Shown: piece by piece, positions 1 through 7,903 of the stretch
How positions within the stretch are numbered: position 1 is the stretch's first letter
Layout: the number at the start of each line of letters is the position of its first letter
The notes under the pieces: generated by a model
Told to the model about the DNA's origin: nothing
What the model saw: the letters and a program-made list of their open reading frames with translations, nothing else
Databases searched by the model: none
Program-made: the position numbers and the translations under genes
From: Bacillus sp. FJAT-26390
GTDB lineage: Bacteria; Bacillota; Bacilli; Paenibacillales; Paenibacillaceae
Assembly (NCBI RefSeq): GCF_001682865.1
Contig: NZ_MAQX01000032.1
Coordinates: 758,146 to 822,145, forward strand
DNA: 64,000 bases
Reading direction: 5' to 3'

Positions 1-264
1 TCGCGTGATCGAGTAAGCGCATAGGAGACCGATGATGATTCCGATTGCACTTGAGGATATAGAAATGAGCAGGCTGTTCTTAATAGCCTTCAAATAGTAT
101 TCACTTTGCATAATTCTCGCGTAATAGCTTAGCGTAAAGCCCGGACCGTCCTCCGGCCTGACACTTCCGGCCAGCATAGACAGGATTGGAGCGAATTGAA
201 ACGCCACAATCATGACAACAAACGGGATTAACCCTAGAAACACCCACCGATTCCTTCGCCTCAT
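1..264 (-). CDS. ABC transporter permease, PotB/ThiP-like (partial, runs off the window start)
   Basis: Only the first 88 codons are present; the gene continues beyond base 1. The minus-strand translation starts MRRRNRWVFLGLIPFVVMIV, a basic N-terminus followed by a first membrane helix. An extracytoplasmic loop and the start of a second helix (residues about 65-85, NSLLISISSSAIGIIIG) follow. This is the usual start of permeases serving spermidine/putrescine, iron or phosphonate-type importers. The ATG at 262-264 has a strong AGGAGGAG site just upstream. It lies 95 bases downstream of the binding-protein gene at 360-1469 on the same strand, so the two should form one operon, separated by an intercistronic hairpin. 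The substrate cannot be told from this fragment. Confidence 0.75.
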   Translation of the reverse strand, partial: MRRRNRWVFLGLIPFVVMIVAFQFAPILSMLAGSVRPEDGPGFTLSYYARIMQSEYYLKAIKNSLLISISSSAIGIIIGLLCAYSITR

Positions 265-290
265 GCCTGTATTCTCTCCTCCTATTAAAT

Positions 291-330
291 AAAAGGGGGC
301 GTCTTCGGCAACAACGACGAAGACGCTCCA
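291..330 (-). terminator. Intercistronic hairpin between binding-protein and permease genes
   Basis: A perfect 9-bp stem, GCGTCTTCG (299-307) pairing with CGAAGACGC (318-326), has a 10-base loop. On the minus strand it is followed by CCCCCTTTTATTT. Its place between the two genes suggests partial termination that keeps the binding protein in excess over the permease; that role is inferred. Confidence 0.65.
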
Positions 331-359
331 TTTTCGGCTATCAGGTTAACGATTAACGA

Positions 360-1469
360 TTAGTTCATGTGCACAAGAACGCGTTCCTGCCACAGCTGCG
401 GTAATTTTTTAGCCGTCTCTTCCCATACCTTGTAATCGCCAACCGGCTTAACGTTAGCATATGCGTCGCTAGGGAGCAGCTTTGCCGCTACGTCCTCAGG
501 CAGCTTTACGCTATCACGAATCGGCCTTGCATAACCTTTCGCCAAGTTAATCTGGCCTGCATCGCTCAAAATATATTCACGAGCCAGCTTCGCCGCATTT
601 GGATGCAAAGCATATTTGTTGATGATCGTGGCATAACCGCTCACAACGCTTCCTTCTTTAGGAATGGCTACGTTGAATTGGTCCTTGCCAAGCTGGTCTT
701 TGGAGTTCAAAGCGTTAAAATCCCATAATAACGTCACTTCGACTTCGCCTTTTTCGATGTTAGCCAGACTAGCTTCCGCATTGGAAAGGCGGCCTTTTTT
801 TGCAAGATCCTCGAAATAAGCAATTCCTGGCTCAATATTAGATTCGTCCCCGCCAAAAGCGATCGCCGCGGCCAACACGGCCATTTGAGCCTGCGCTGCT
901 TTTGTTACATCGCCAACGATGATTTTGTAGGTGCCGCTCTTAAGGTCTTCCCAGCTTTGGGGCGGCGTTTGGACAAGCTTCGTATTCGTTAGGAATGAAA
1001 TCGAGCCTTGGTATCCTACGATCCAGTGCCCATCTTTATCTTTGGCCCAATCCGGCACTTCATCCCAATAGGAGGTTTTGTAAGCTTGCGTAACGCCTTT
1101 ATCAACCGCAACCGGTCCAAATGCAATACCAACGTCGCCAATATCAGAGGTTGGCTTATCTTTCTCAGCCTCAAACTTGGCAATTTCCTCTGCGCTCGAC
1201 ATATCTGTATCCGTATGTGTTAACGCGTACTTGGTTTGCAGATCCGTCCATGTGTCCTTCCAGTTCGCCCAAGTGTCCGGCATTCCGACGCTTACGACAG
1301 AGCCTTCTTCCTTCGCGTTCTTCTCAAGATCAGCTACCGAGATTTCTTCAACTTCAGCACTCTCATTAGCTGCTTCCTTGTTGTTACTTCCCCCGCATGC
1401 AGCAAGCATTAGAACGAACACTGATAAAATAACGCCGACAACTAACTCTTTTTTGAACCAAAGTTTCAT
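360..1469 (-). CDS. ABC transporter substrate-binding lipoprotein, PotD/AfuA-like
   Basis: A 369-residue extracellular solute-binding protein. The N-terminus has lysines, a hydrophobic stretch and the lipobox LAAC (Cys near residue 25), so the mature protein should be lipid-anchored on the outer face of the membrane. A Ser/Asn/Glu-rich linker follows, then a periplasmic-binding-protein type 2 fold with phrases such as WEDLKSGTYKI and GYATIINKYALHPNAAKL. These are typical of the family that binds iron, polyamines, thiamine or aminoethylphosphonate. Length matches the family. The permease gene at 1-264 lies downstream. The actual ligand cannot be read from the sequence. Confidence 0.85.
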   Translation of the reverse strand: MKLWFKKELVVGVILSVFVLMLAACGGSNNKEAANESAEVEEISVADLEKNAKEEGSVVSVGMPDTWANWKDTWTDLQTKYALTHTDTDMSSAEEIAKFEAEKDKPTSDIGDVGIAFGPVAVDKGVTQAYKTSYWDEVPDWAKDKDGHWIVGYQGSISFLTNTKLVQTPPQSWEDLKSGTYKIIVGDVTKAAQAQMAVLAAAIAFGGDESNIEPGIAYFEDLAKKGRLSNAEASLANIEKGEVEVTLLWDFNALNSKDQLGKDQFNVAIPKEGSVVSGYATIINKYALHPNAAKLAREYILSDAGQINLAKGYARPIRDSVKLPEDVAAKLLPSDAYANVKPVGDYKVWEETAKKLPQLWQERVLVHMN

Positions 1470-1641
1470 GATCTCTCTTTCACTCCCATGTGGATTAATG
1501 TGGGTTGTTATGAATTCTTGTTGTTTTTACCCTTTTAAAGTATAGATCGGCAATATTTTCTCCAGGTTATCTAAATTCAGCACATTTGTTAAACTAATGT
1601 ATTTATATGGTAAATTTAGTGTGGGCAGCGGTCTATTTACA

Positions 1642-1673
1642 CAAAAAAAAGAGCACCTTTAAGGCACTCTCTT
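1642..1673 (-). terminator. Rho-independent terminator after the AHSA1-domain gene
   Basis: On the minus strand AGAGTGCC, a short TTAA loop, and AGGTGCTCT are followed by eight T. It lies 25 bases past the stop codon at 1699. Confidence 0.8.
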
Positions 1674-1698
1674 AGCGTTTAGTCCTTATATATAGCGC

Positions 1699-2115
1699 TC
1701 ACATGTCTGCATTTATTTTTCCCAAAATTTTAGCCGCCGCTTCTTCCCAGTACCGCTTCATATTTTCCCGCTCATTCCCATCCTTCAGCTTTTCCTGATG
1801 AAAGCTTATGACTGTTTTGCCTGCGCTCTTTGGATTAGGAATAATGCGGATTTGCACCGTTGACGGGCTCTCCCACGTCTTCCTCTGCCATGTCATCCGA
1901 AGCTGGTGGAGCGGCTTTACGACACGCAATTCGCCAAATATGCCTTCCTTGGTTGTGTACGGATGACCAACCTCTAGCTTTAAATCTGAAATGTCGCCCA
2001 ACCATAGCTTTAGTCCTACAGGAGAAATCAACAATGCCCATGCTTGCTCTTGCGAGATCGGAAATGTCCTGCGAACGCCAATTTGGAATCCTGCCGAAGC
2101 CGTCTGTCCTAACAT
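1699..2115 (-). CDS. SRPBCC / AHSA1-domain protein
   Basis: A 138-residue cytoplasmic protein of the START/Bet v1-like superfamily, close to the 'activator of Hsp90 ATPase 1' C-terminal domain group. Visible hallmarks are the opening strand with a phrase like VRRTFPISQEQAWALL, the central GELRVVKPLHQLRMTW block, and the C-terminal helix GNERENMKRYWEEAAAKIL. Such proteins bind hydrophobic ligands or act as stand-alone homologues of unknown role. It has its own terminator and no partner gene, so nothing in the context narrows its job. Confidence 0.75.
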   Translation of the reverse strand: MLGQTASAGFQIGVRRTFPISQEQAWALLISPVGLKLWLGDISDLKLEVGHPYTTKEGIFGELRVVKPLHQLRMTWQRKTWESPSTVQIRIIPNPKSAGKTVISFHQEKLKDGNERENMKRYWEEAAAKILGKINADM

Positions 2116-2246
2116 AGCAACCGCCTCCCTATTAATTGTTGCTACTAGCTCATTTTATAACCGCGAACCTATTCTTGGGGTCATGATAGCTTCTCTATTA
2201 TTTTTTGTCAATCTATGGATAGTAACCAACCGAACATGCAAAAGGC

Positions 2247-2272
2247 AAAGAGCGCCTAATAAGGCGCTCTTT
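2247..2272 (-). terminator. Terminator after the GH43 gene
   Basis: A perfect 10-bp inverted repeat, AAAGAGCGCC (2247-2256) with GGCGCTCTTT (2263-2272), has a 6-base loop. On the minus strand it is followed by GCCTTTTGC, a modest T-rich tail. The hairpin could work in both directions. Confidence 0.6.
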
Positions 2273-2319
2273 CTACACTTGTGAACGATGGCATGCCGAG
2301 AGTGAATGGCCGGTTGCAC

Positions 2320-3642
2320 TTAATCAGCAAACGGGCTGACGCTTATGCCTTGAAGACTGATTTTGCCATAGCCGCCTGTCAGTTTAATGCTGTTGTCCGT
2401 CCCTGGATTCAGCGTCACTGTAAGGCTGGCTTTGCCGGTAAAATCGGTCAAGCTTCCCGTCGACAACGCATTTAGCAATGAATAATCATGGCCATTGACC
2501 GTCAGATTCAGCTTGGCGAGACGCTCTGCCGTGGCATAACGAATATGAATCGTTGCTCTGCCGCCCTTCCCTCCATCGACATTGTCGAACCGGCAGTAGG
2601 AGCCTGCCGCTTGCAAATGGGTTACAACGCTGGAGCCTTGCTCGTTTGTTTCGATTGCTGCCCCACCGTAAACGCTGCATTTCTCTGCCGGGTAGGCCTT
2701 TTCGTTCGGATTGGGTGCAGGAGCATCCCCGACTGATTGGACGCCTTCCTTAGTCTGGACGACGGTCTTGATCGTTCCGTCTTCATTGAAGTACAAATAG
2801 TCGATGCACATGCTTCGCAAATTGCCTTCGCCCGAGATATCTTGATTATGGTAGAACAAATACCATTGTCCCTTAAATTCCGCCACGGAGCCATGAGTTG
2901 TCGAGCAGCCGGTCGGCTCCAGAAAGATCCCCCGATAGGTCCAAGGGCCAAGCGGATTTTCGCTGGTAGCGTATCTCATCCGGTTATTTCCGTCCAGATT
3001 GTCCGCGTAGGTCAAATAGTAGAGGCCCTCTCTTTTGAATACCCATGCCGCCTCGTGAAAATCCTCCAACCCTTCCATTTCCCGCATTTCGCCCTTAATC
3101 GACATCATATCCTCGTTCAGCTCGCCGCCCTCGCATCGGCTGCCGCCGCCGTAGTACATGTAGGCACGGTCATCATCATCCACCAGCACGCAAGGATCAA
3201 TGAGCGCAAATCCCCCAAGCCCCTCAATATAGCCCTGATCGGTAAAGCCGCTTGCAGGCCTTTGGCTCGTTGCTACCCCGATTTTCCAAGTGTCGTTCCA
3301 GCTGGAGCCGCTCGGATGCGGATAATAGAAATAGTAGGTTCCGTTCTTGTAGGCCGCATCAGGCGCCCACATAAAGCCGCCTTCCGGTCTGCCCCAAGCC
3401 ACATCATCCGAGCGGAGAATTTCTCCTTCATCTACCCAGTTCACCATATCCGACGAGGAAAACACATGATACCTGTCCATCAGATCGCAGCCTCTTGCCG
3501 GGTCCATGTCATGGGAAGCATAAATATAAACCTTGCCGTCCCCCCACACGTGGGCAGATGGGTCGGCCGTGTATATTGACGTCACAATGGGATTTTTCGA
3601 AGTTACCTTCATGGATGGTGCCGATACGCCTTCGTTTCTCAT
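2320..3642 (-). CDS. Glycoside hydrolase family 43 enzyme with C-terminal CBM6-like module
   Basis: A 440-residue protein with no signal peptide, so probably intracellular. Residues 17-300 look like a GH43 five-bladed propeller. The likely catalytic base is in TADPSAHVW (Asp27), a second acid is in LIDPCVLVDDDD, and the probable acid Glu is in LEDFHEAAWVF. TTHGSVAEFKGQWYLFYH is a recurrent GH43 segment. The last ~120 residues (GGAAIETNEQG, SYCRFDNVDGGKGGRATIHIRYA) resemble a CBM6-type sugar-binding module. GH43 enzymes release arabinose or xylose from plant polysaccharides. The ATG at 3640-3642 has an AGGAGGATC site. The gene stands alone. Confidence 0.85.
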   Translation of the reverse strand: MRNEGVSAPSMKVTSKNPIVTSIYTADPSAHVWGDGKVYIYASHDMDPARGCDLMDRYHVFSSSDMVNWVDEGEILRSDDVAWGRPEGGFMWAPDAAYKNGTYYFYYPHPSGSSWNDTWKIGVATSQRPASGFTDQGYIEGLGGFALIDPCVLVDDDDRAYMYYGGGSRCEGGELNEDMMSIKGEMREMEGLEDFHEAAWVFKREGLYYLTYADNLDGNNRMRYATSENPLGPWTYRGIFLEPTGCSTTHGSVAEFKGQWYLFYHNQDISGEGNLRSMCIDYLYFNEDGTIKTVVQTKEGVQSVGDAPAPNPNEKAYPAEKCSVYGGAAIETNEQGSSVVTHLQAAGSYCRFDNVDGGKGGRATIHIRYATAERLAKLNLTVNGHDYSLLNALSTGSLTDFTGKASLTVTLNPGTDNSIKLTGGYGKISLQGISVSPFAD

Positions 3643-3780
3643 TATTTTGATCCTCCTATTGTCGTTAAAAATGAACGATTTACTTAATATATACGCTCAC
3701 TCCAGCATACCCCGCATGACTAGGCGTCACCATGGGACGATATTAAACAATATAGTCGAATCTAAACTGATTTTTTTATA

Positions 3781-3814
3781 AAAAAAATCCACAACCTTTT
3801 ATGGTTGTGGATTT
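3781..3814 (-). terminator. Strong hairpin terminator
   Basis: A 12-bp perfect stem, AAATCCACAACC (3785-3796) with GGTTGTGGATTT (3803-3814), has a 6-base loop and is followed on the minus strand by a run of T. The only candidate gene it could end is the fragment at 3842-3960, which suggests that an intact minus-strand gene once stood there. Confidence 0.75.
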
Positions 3815-3841
3815 GAATGGTGGAGATGGGTAACTGCTGCA

Positions 3842-3960
3842 CTATATTTGGATCGCGATTTGGGTGACATATTTATCCGGATCTCCAACAGCTAAATAAC
3901 TAAGCAAATCATATTCGTATGCGTTGCCCGTAATCGTCAAATGATTAGCGGCGATAGTAC
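3842..3960 (-). pseudogene. C-terminal remnant of a GyrI-like effector-binding-domain protein
   Basis: The minus strand reads about 38 codons ending in NHLTITGNAYEYDLLSYL and then VGDPDKYVTQIAIQI before a stop. This resembles the last strand and tail of GyrI-like/AraC effector-binding domains, which often end in a 'DPDKYVTEI' phrase. No start codon or ribosome site is present and the frame is closed upstream by TAA. A strong terminator lies just downstream. I read it as the tail of a decayed gene; the family assignment is tentative. Confidence 0.4.
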
Positions 3961-4094
3961 ATTAACGTAACCATATTGCCCCGTCAAGGAACATGAGGCG
4001 CTGCTATCAATTTAGGGGCGGTTAATTAAGCCAGTTGTTCCTCATAATACCTTACGGGAGCAAAATTTTATTGCGCATCTTTGGAGGATTACAA

Positions 4095-5600
4095 ATGTCT
4101 ACCTTTCATCTCTCTAAGCTTCAACGCTGGATTGTGCTGGCGATCGTGTCAAGTGCCCTGTTTCTAATCGTCATTGACATGACGGTGCTTTATACCGCTC
4201 TCCCGCAGCTTACGCATGACCTTTCTGCTACCGCTTCGGAAAAGCTATGGATCGTCAACATTTATCCGCTTGTGATGGCTGGGCTATTGCCCGGTCTCGG
4301 TACTTTAGGCGATAGGCTCGGTCATAAGAGGCTTTTCGTCAGCGGGCTTATTCTCTTTGGGATTGCTTCCCTGCTTGCGGCCTACGCGCCATTCCCGCTC
4401 GTTCTTATTGCCGCGCGTGCCCTGCTTGCCGTTGGCGCCGCGATGATGATGCCGGCAACCCTTTCCATCATTCGCACGACCTTTTCCGATGAGCGCGAGC
4501 GCTCACTAGCCATCGGCATTTGGGCATCCGTCTCCTCTGTCGGAGCCGGAATCGGCCCACTCATTGGCGGTTTATTGCTGGAGCATTTTTGGTGGGGCTC
4601 GGTGTTCCTGCTCAATATTCCAATCGTCATTATCGCTCTGCTTTTAGCCGTTCTGTTTATCCCGAACCTTAAAGGGCATCCAAGCAAAACATGGGATTTT
4701 ATCGGTTCCGTCCAGATTATGATTGGCCTCGTTGGTCTCGTGTATGCAATCAAGGAGGTCAGCAGGCGTGATGGCTCGTATGCCATCGCTTTGATTTCAG
4801 CCGCAATTGGAATTATGGCTTTGATTTTGTTTTTGCTACGCCAACGTAAGAGCACCGATCCCTTAATCGATTTTGCCTTATTTAAAGATTCTCGCTTCAC
4901 GATAGGCGTGCTGACAGCTCTGCTGTCTTGCTTTGCTCTAATAGGAATGGAATTGATCGTCACCCAGCGGCTTCAGCTCGTGCTTGGGTATTCCCCCCTA
5001 GAAGCCGGCCTGTTCATTATATTTACTCCGATCGCTTCATTCCTCTCCGGAATAATCATCGGGCTAGTGCTGCATCGCGTGGATAAGATGAACGTACAAT
5101 GGATTTGTTTGTTTATCTCTGGTCTCGGGATGGGTGCGTTTCTGCTCTTCCATAATGGAAATATCATTGCACAGGTCGTATCGCTGTTGATTCTGGGGGC
5201 GGGTCTTGGCGGAGCGATGACTGCTGCTTCTAATTCGATTATGATTCATGCCCCTATTGAGAAAGCAGGCATGGCCGCATCCATCGAGGAAGTCTCGTTC
5301 GAGCTTGGCAGCACGCTGAGCATTACGCTTCTGGGCAGCCTTTCGTCGTTCATCTATACCGCTTCATTCGTTATTCCTGAAGGACTAGCCGTCTCTCCGG
5401 TCGTTCGGGACAGCTTAGACGAGGCACTAATGGCAGCAGAAAATTTGTCCGCCACAGCCGGATCCACCCTCATTCAAATCGCGCAAGCGGCATTTGATAA
5501 GTCGTTTGTTGCGGTCCTAGCTACTGCTACACTCATTCTTATGATCGCTGCGTTTATGGTCCGTGCCGCTGCATATCGTGCCAAGGTTAGGGGCAATTAG
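4095..5600 (+). CDS. MFS drug exporter, DHA2 (14-helix) family
   Basis: A 501-residue multi-spanning proton-coupled exporter of the QacA/EmrB/SmvA type. Helix 1 carries the DHA2-like phrase IDMTVLYTALPQLTHDL. The loop after helix 2 has GDRLGHKR (motif A), and SVSSVGAGIGPLIGGLLLEH is the antiporter motif C. Length fits 14 helices. An upstream in-frame TTG at 4035 exists, but the ATG at 4095 has a well-placed TTGGAGG 7 bases ahead and starts at the expected MSTFHLSKLQRW. The substrate is probably cationic or amphipathic toxicants, by family only. Confidence 0.88.
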   Translation: MSTFHLSKLQRWIVLAIVSSALFLIVIDMTVLYTALPQLTHDLSATASEKLWIVNIYPLVMAGLLPGLGTLGDRLGHKRLFVSGLILFGIASLLAAYAPFPLVLIAARALLAVGAAMMMPATLSIIRTTFSDERERSLAIGIWASVSSVGAGIGPLIGGLLLEHFWWGSVFLLNIPIVIIALLLAVLFIPNLKGHPSKTWDFIGSVQIMIGLVGLVYAIKEVSRRDGSYAIALISAAIGIMALILFLLRQRKSTDPLIDFALFKDSRFTIGVLTALLSCFALIGMELIVTQRLQLVLGYSPLEAGLFIIFTPIASFLSGIIIGLVLHRVDKMNVQWICLFISGLGMGAFLLFHNGNIIAQVVSLLILGAGLGGAMTAASNSIMIHAPIEKAGMAASIEEVSFELGSTLSITLLGSLSSFIYTASFVIPEGLAVSPVVRDSLDEALMAAENLSATAGSTLIQIAQAAFDKSFVAVLATATLILMIAAFMVRAAAYRAKVRGN

Positions 5601-5723
5601 AGCTGATTGTAAAATACGCGATAAACAATGGGGCAGAAATTCGAGGCTGTTATTGCTTTGGCAGATGTCGATTATTCCGGGACTGAGCGTTTGCATAACT
5701 CGGATCCCGGAGAATCTTGCTTT

Positions 5724-6545
5724 CTAACTGTCATACAATAAGGCTCCAATTGCCCCGCAATACTCGCCATTATCAATGAACAAGGGCGAGGCTCCTCTTA
5801 GCTTTGTATAATTTTGAACAACCTCTTTAAGAAGGTCGTTTCCAATGAAAGATGAACCGATGAAAATGACGGATGAGACGCCACATTGGCCCGCAGCAAG
5901 CACGCTAACTGTAGCTGCCGTTTCCCCCACTAGGCCGATTACAGAAGCCAGTAGTTCTTCCTTCGACAATTGATCTGCAGCTACCAACGGCAGTATATTT
6001 CCGAAATTACTTGCGGTTAAATCTCCTGGAATGGGAGGCTCTGCGCCTGCATAAATATGCTTTACTTTCAAATCGATGCGGTCACGCTCTCCCTTAACTG
6101 CGGATGATACAATGGTTTCATAATCTGTTATCCCAGTCAGCAGCTGCGACAGCCCCATTATGGTTCCGCCGCCAACCCCGGTTCCACCGACCCTTTTTTG
6201 ACTGCTGGGACCGACATGGTGAATCGAAGTGCCGGTACCCACATTCGTTAAAATATACGTTTCCTCTAATATAGCGTTCTTCGCAAGAAGATAACGCACA
6301 CCGCTGCAGGTTGCCTCGAATTCAACGATCTCCGCCGCTTTCTCTGCCGCTTCTTTGCTCAAATAGGATTTCAATAAAGCGGCTTTACCGCCCGTGATAC
6401 AAATCTTAGCGTTATCGAATCCGCTTATCTGCTGAGCCACATTTTCCAATTGGGAGATCGGGAACTTGTTGAATTCGAGCGCGCCGCTCTGCATCCATGC
6501 GACTTTAATTAGTGTACCGCCAGCATCTATTCCAATTTTCATCAT
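5724..6545 (-). CDS. coaW: Type II pantothenate kinase
   Basis: A 273-residue ASKHA-fold kinase that phosphorylates pantothenate with ATP, the first step of coenzyme A synthesis. The N-terminal phosphate-binding loop is GIDAGGTLIKVA (residues 5-16). EFEATCSGVRYLL (about 75-87) carries the acidic residues expected for catalysis. The second nucleotide segment is NVGTGTSIH and GGTGVGGGTIMGL. Length matches the staphylococcal/bacilli CoaW group. The start is a double ATG with a weak GCGGGG site. The gene appears monocistronic. Confidence 0.85.
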   Translation of the reverse strand: MMKIGIDAGGTLIKVAWMQSGALEFNKFPISQLENVAQQISGFDNAKICITGGKAALLKSYLSKEAAEKAAEIVEFEATCSGVRYLLAKNAILEETYILTNVGTGTSIHHVGPSSQKRVGGTGVGGGTIMGLSQLLTGITDYETIVSSAVKGERDRIDLKVKHIYAGAEPPIPGDLTASNFGNILPLVAADQLSKEELLASVIGLVGETAATVSVLAAGQCGVSSVIFIGSSFIGNDLLKEVVQNYTKLRGASPLFIDNGEYCGAIGALLYDS

Positions 6546-6584
6546 TGATTTATGTACCCCGCTATTGTATAGACATTTATTCCA

Positions 6585-6860
6585 TTATTCGGCTGCGCCT
6601 CTCGAGCCTCTTTCTAGTCGCTCTAGAAGATTCGTACGTACCTCCGGCCATTCATTCGCCAGAATCGAATAATATGCCGTATCCCTAATGCCCCCTTCAC
6701 TGGCGGGAGCATGTGCCCTGCGGACACCTTCAAATGCTGCGCCAAGCCGTTGTATGGCGGAACGAGAGCGCATGTTGCGGGCATCTGTCTTTAGTGTGAC
6801 TCTAATCGCATTCCAAGATTCAAACGCATGGGTAAGCATTAAAAGCTTGCACTCTGCATG
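6585..6860 (-). pseudogene. C-terminal half of a GNAT (RimJ/RimL-like) acetyltransferase
   Basis: The minus frame gives HAECKLLMLTHAFESW then AIRVTLKTDARNMRSR and SAIQRLGAAFEGVRRAH. This is the acetyl-CoA-binding half of RimJ/RimL-type N-acetyltransferases (NTEAKxLML...HAFExW...KTDxRNxRSRxAIxRLGA...EG). Homology-like sequence starts at about 6860. The N-terminal half that should lie to the right is absent and replaced by an unrelated plus-strand reading frame. The ATG at 6893 has no ribosome site, so I regard this as a truncated gene created by a rearrangement. Confidence 0.7.
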
Positions 6861-7244
6861 GTAAGAATAGAATTTGAAGATGGCAGCTCGCAAGAATACA
6901 CTATAGTTTCAAACGATATATACCTGTTGGTTGAATTGCCGACTAGCGTCATGCAGTTGGATGCTAATGCCAGAGTTTCGATAATAACTTGTCCCGGAAA
7001 ATATCATAAGGTTAAAGATGGCTATCAATCCAGAGCGGTAGTCGTTCTAAATAACGGCGCTAGGAAGGGTCAACAATATGGACTCATATTTATTCGAGAA
7101 GGATTCTATTGTCTTGTGGAGGTAGCAGAAGAACATCAGATAAATCTTCTTTATCCGGAGGTCTTGAAGGTTAGCCAGCAATTGAACGATTTAAATAATA
7201 AGCGCCCCACGACGAAATATGCTTTAGCGTACACTCCGACTTGA
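6858..7244 (+). CDS. Hypothetical protein, possibly N-terminally truncated
   Basis: I do not recognise this 128-residue frame. Its composition looks protein-like (VRIEFEDGSSQEYTIV, RKGQQYGLIFIREGFYCLV), with alternating hydrophobic strands suggesting a small beta-rich fold. No Shine-Dalgarno site precedes the ATG at 6858, and an in-frame stop lies six codons upstream. The 5' end coincides with the break point of the GNAT fragment on the other strand. It may therefore be the tail of a larger gene cut at about 6858, or a chance open frame. Confidence 0.4.
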   Translation: MVRIEFEDGSSQEYTIVSNDIYLLVELPTSVMQLDANARVSIITCPGKYHKVKDGYQSRAVVVLNNGARKGQQYGLIFIREGFYCLVEVAEEHQINLLYPEVLKVSQQLNDLNNKRPTTKYALAYTPT

Positions 7245-7392
7245 TATCAAAGGATTGTTTCAATCACATAATTTACTTATTTTTGCATCGTAACAAAATG
7301 CTTACTCTTTCCGTCTAAATTGTATGAAGAGTTCGAAAGAACATTTTTATCAACGCTTGTAACTTAGCCAAAATGAATTAAAAGTAGGAGGT

Positions 7393-7482
7393 ATGATGAT
7401 TTACCGATATAGGAAAGTAAAAACAAACACCGAGTATAGACTTACAAAGATGAAATATAATAATAAAAAATTCAAACGATAG
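7393..7482 (+). CDS. Small basic ORF (29 aa), possible leader peptide
   Basis: An AGGAGG at 7387-7392 is followed by tandem ATGs (7393, 7396) and a 29-codon frame, beginning MMIYRYRKVKTNTEYR, that is rich in Lys, Arg, Asn and Tyr. It stops 8 bases before the ribosome site of the next gene. The ribosome site is very close to the start codons, so translation is uncertain. It could be a small protein or a leader coupled to the downstream membrane protein. Confidence 0.3.
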   Translation: MMIYRYRKVKTNTEYRLTKMKYNNKKFKR

Positions 7483-7505
7483 ATAAAGAAAAGGAGGAAC
7501 CTAAG

Positions 7506-7760
7506 TTGAAGATATTCAGTAGGATTATCTTATTGATTATTGGCTTGTATGTTATTTATCAAGGATACACCATCTACACATTTAGTGCTAGAAGTAATGG
7601 CAGCATGGGTATTCGTAAATTTATCTGGTTATTTATTCCTGCAACGGATTATCACTTACATACTTATGGAATTGCCTTTATTGTTATAGGTGTAATAATT
7701 ACAATAACATCTGTCGCTCTATATCGAATGTCATTGAAGGGCAAAAAGACCGTACAATAG
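7506..7760 (+). CDS. Small two-helix membrane protein
   Basis: An 84-residue protein with two predicted membrane segments: residues 5-22 (RIILLIIGLYVIYQGYTIY) and about 52-75 (GIAFIVIGVIITITSVALY). A short hydrophilic C-terminus follows. The start is TTG at 7506, supported by AAGGAGG at 7491-7497 with an 8-base gap. No family was recognised. The region around it is AT-rich compared with the rest of the window. Confidence 0.6.
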   Translation: MKIFSRIILLIIGLYVIYQGYTIYTFSARSNGSMGIRKFIWLFIPATDYHLHTYGIAFIVIGVIITITSVALYRMSLKGKKTVQ

Positions 7761-7835
7761 AGTTAATGTATAGCTTTTAAAATTTTATCTATTCAATTAA
7801 CCGCGGTAGCACATTAAAATATTCTATTGAAACAT

Positions 7836-7872
7836 TAAAGAGGAGTTGTCGTAGGATCAATTTAAATTGGAC
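7836..7872 (+). repeat. Left terminal inverted repeat of the IS3-family element
   Basis: This matches the reverse complement of 9262-9299. Shared blocks are TAAAGAGGAG, TGTC, and GATCAATTTAAATTGG against GGTCAAATTAAACTGG. Confidence 0.65.
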
Positions 7873-7903
7873 CCTTAATCAAGGACATTTCTAAAAAAGA
7901 GTG

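Noticed and set aside
2737..3579. A 280-codon plus-strand open frame
   Set aside because: It lies fully antisense to the GH43 gene, has no ribosome site, and its translation lacks any protein-like motif.
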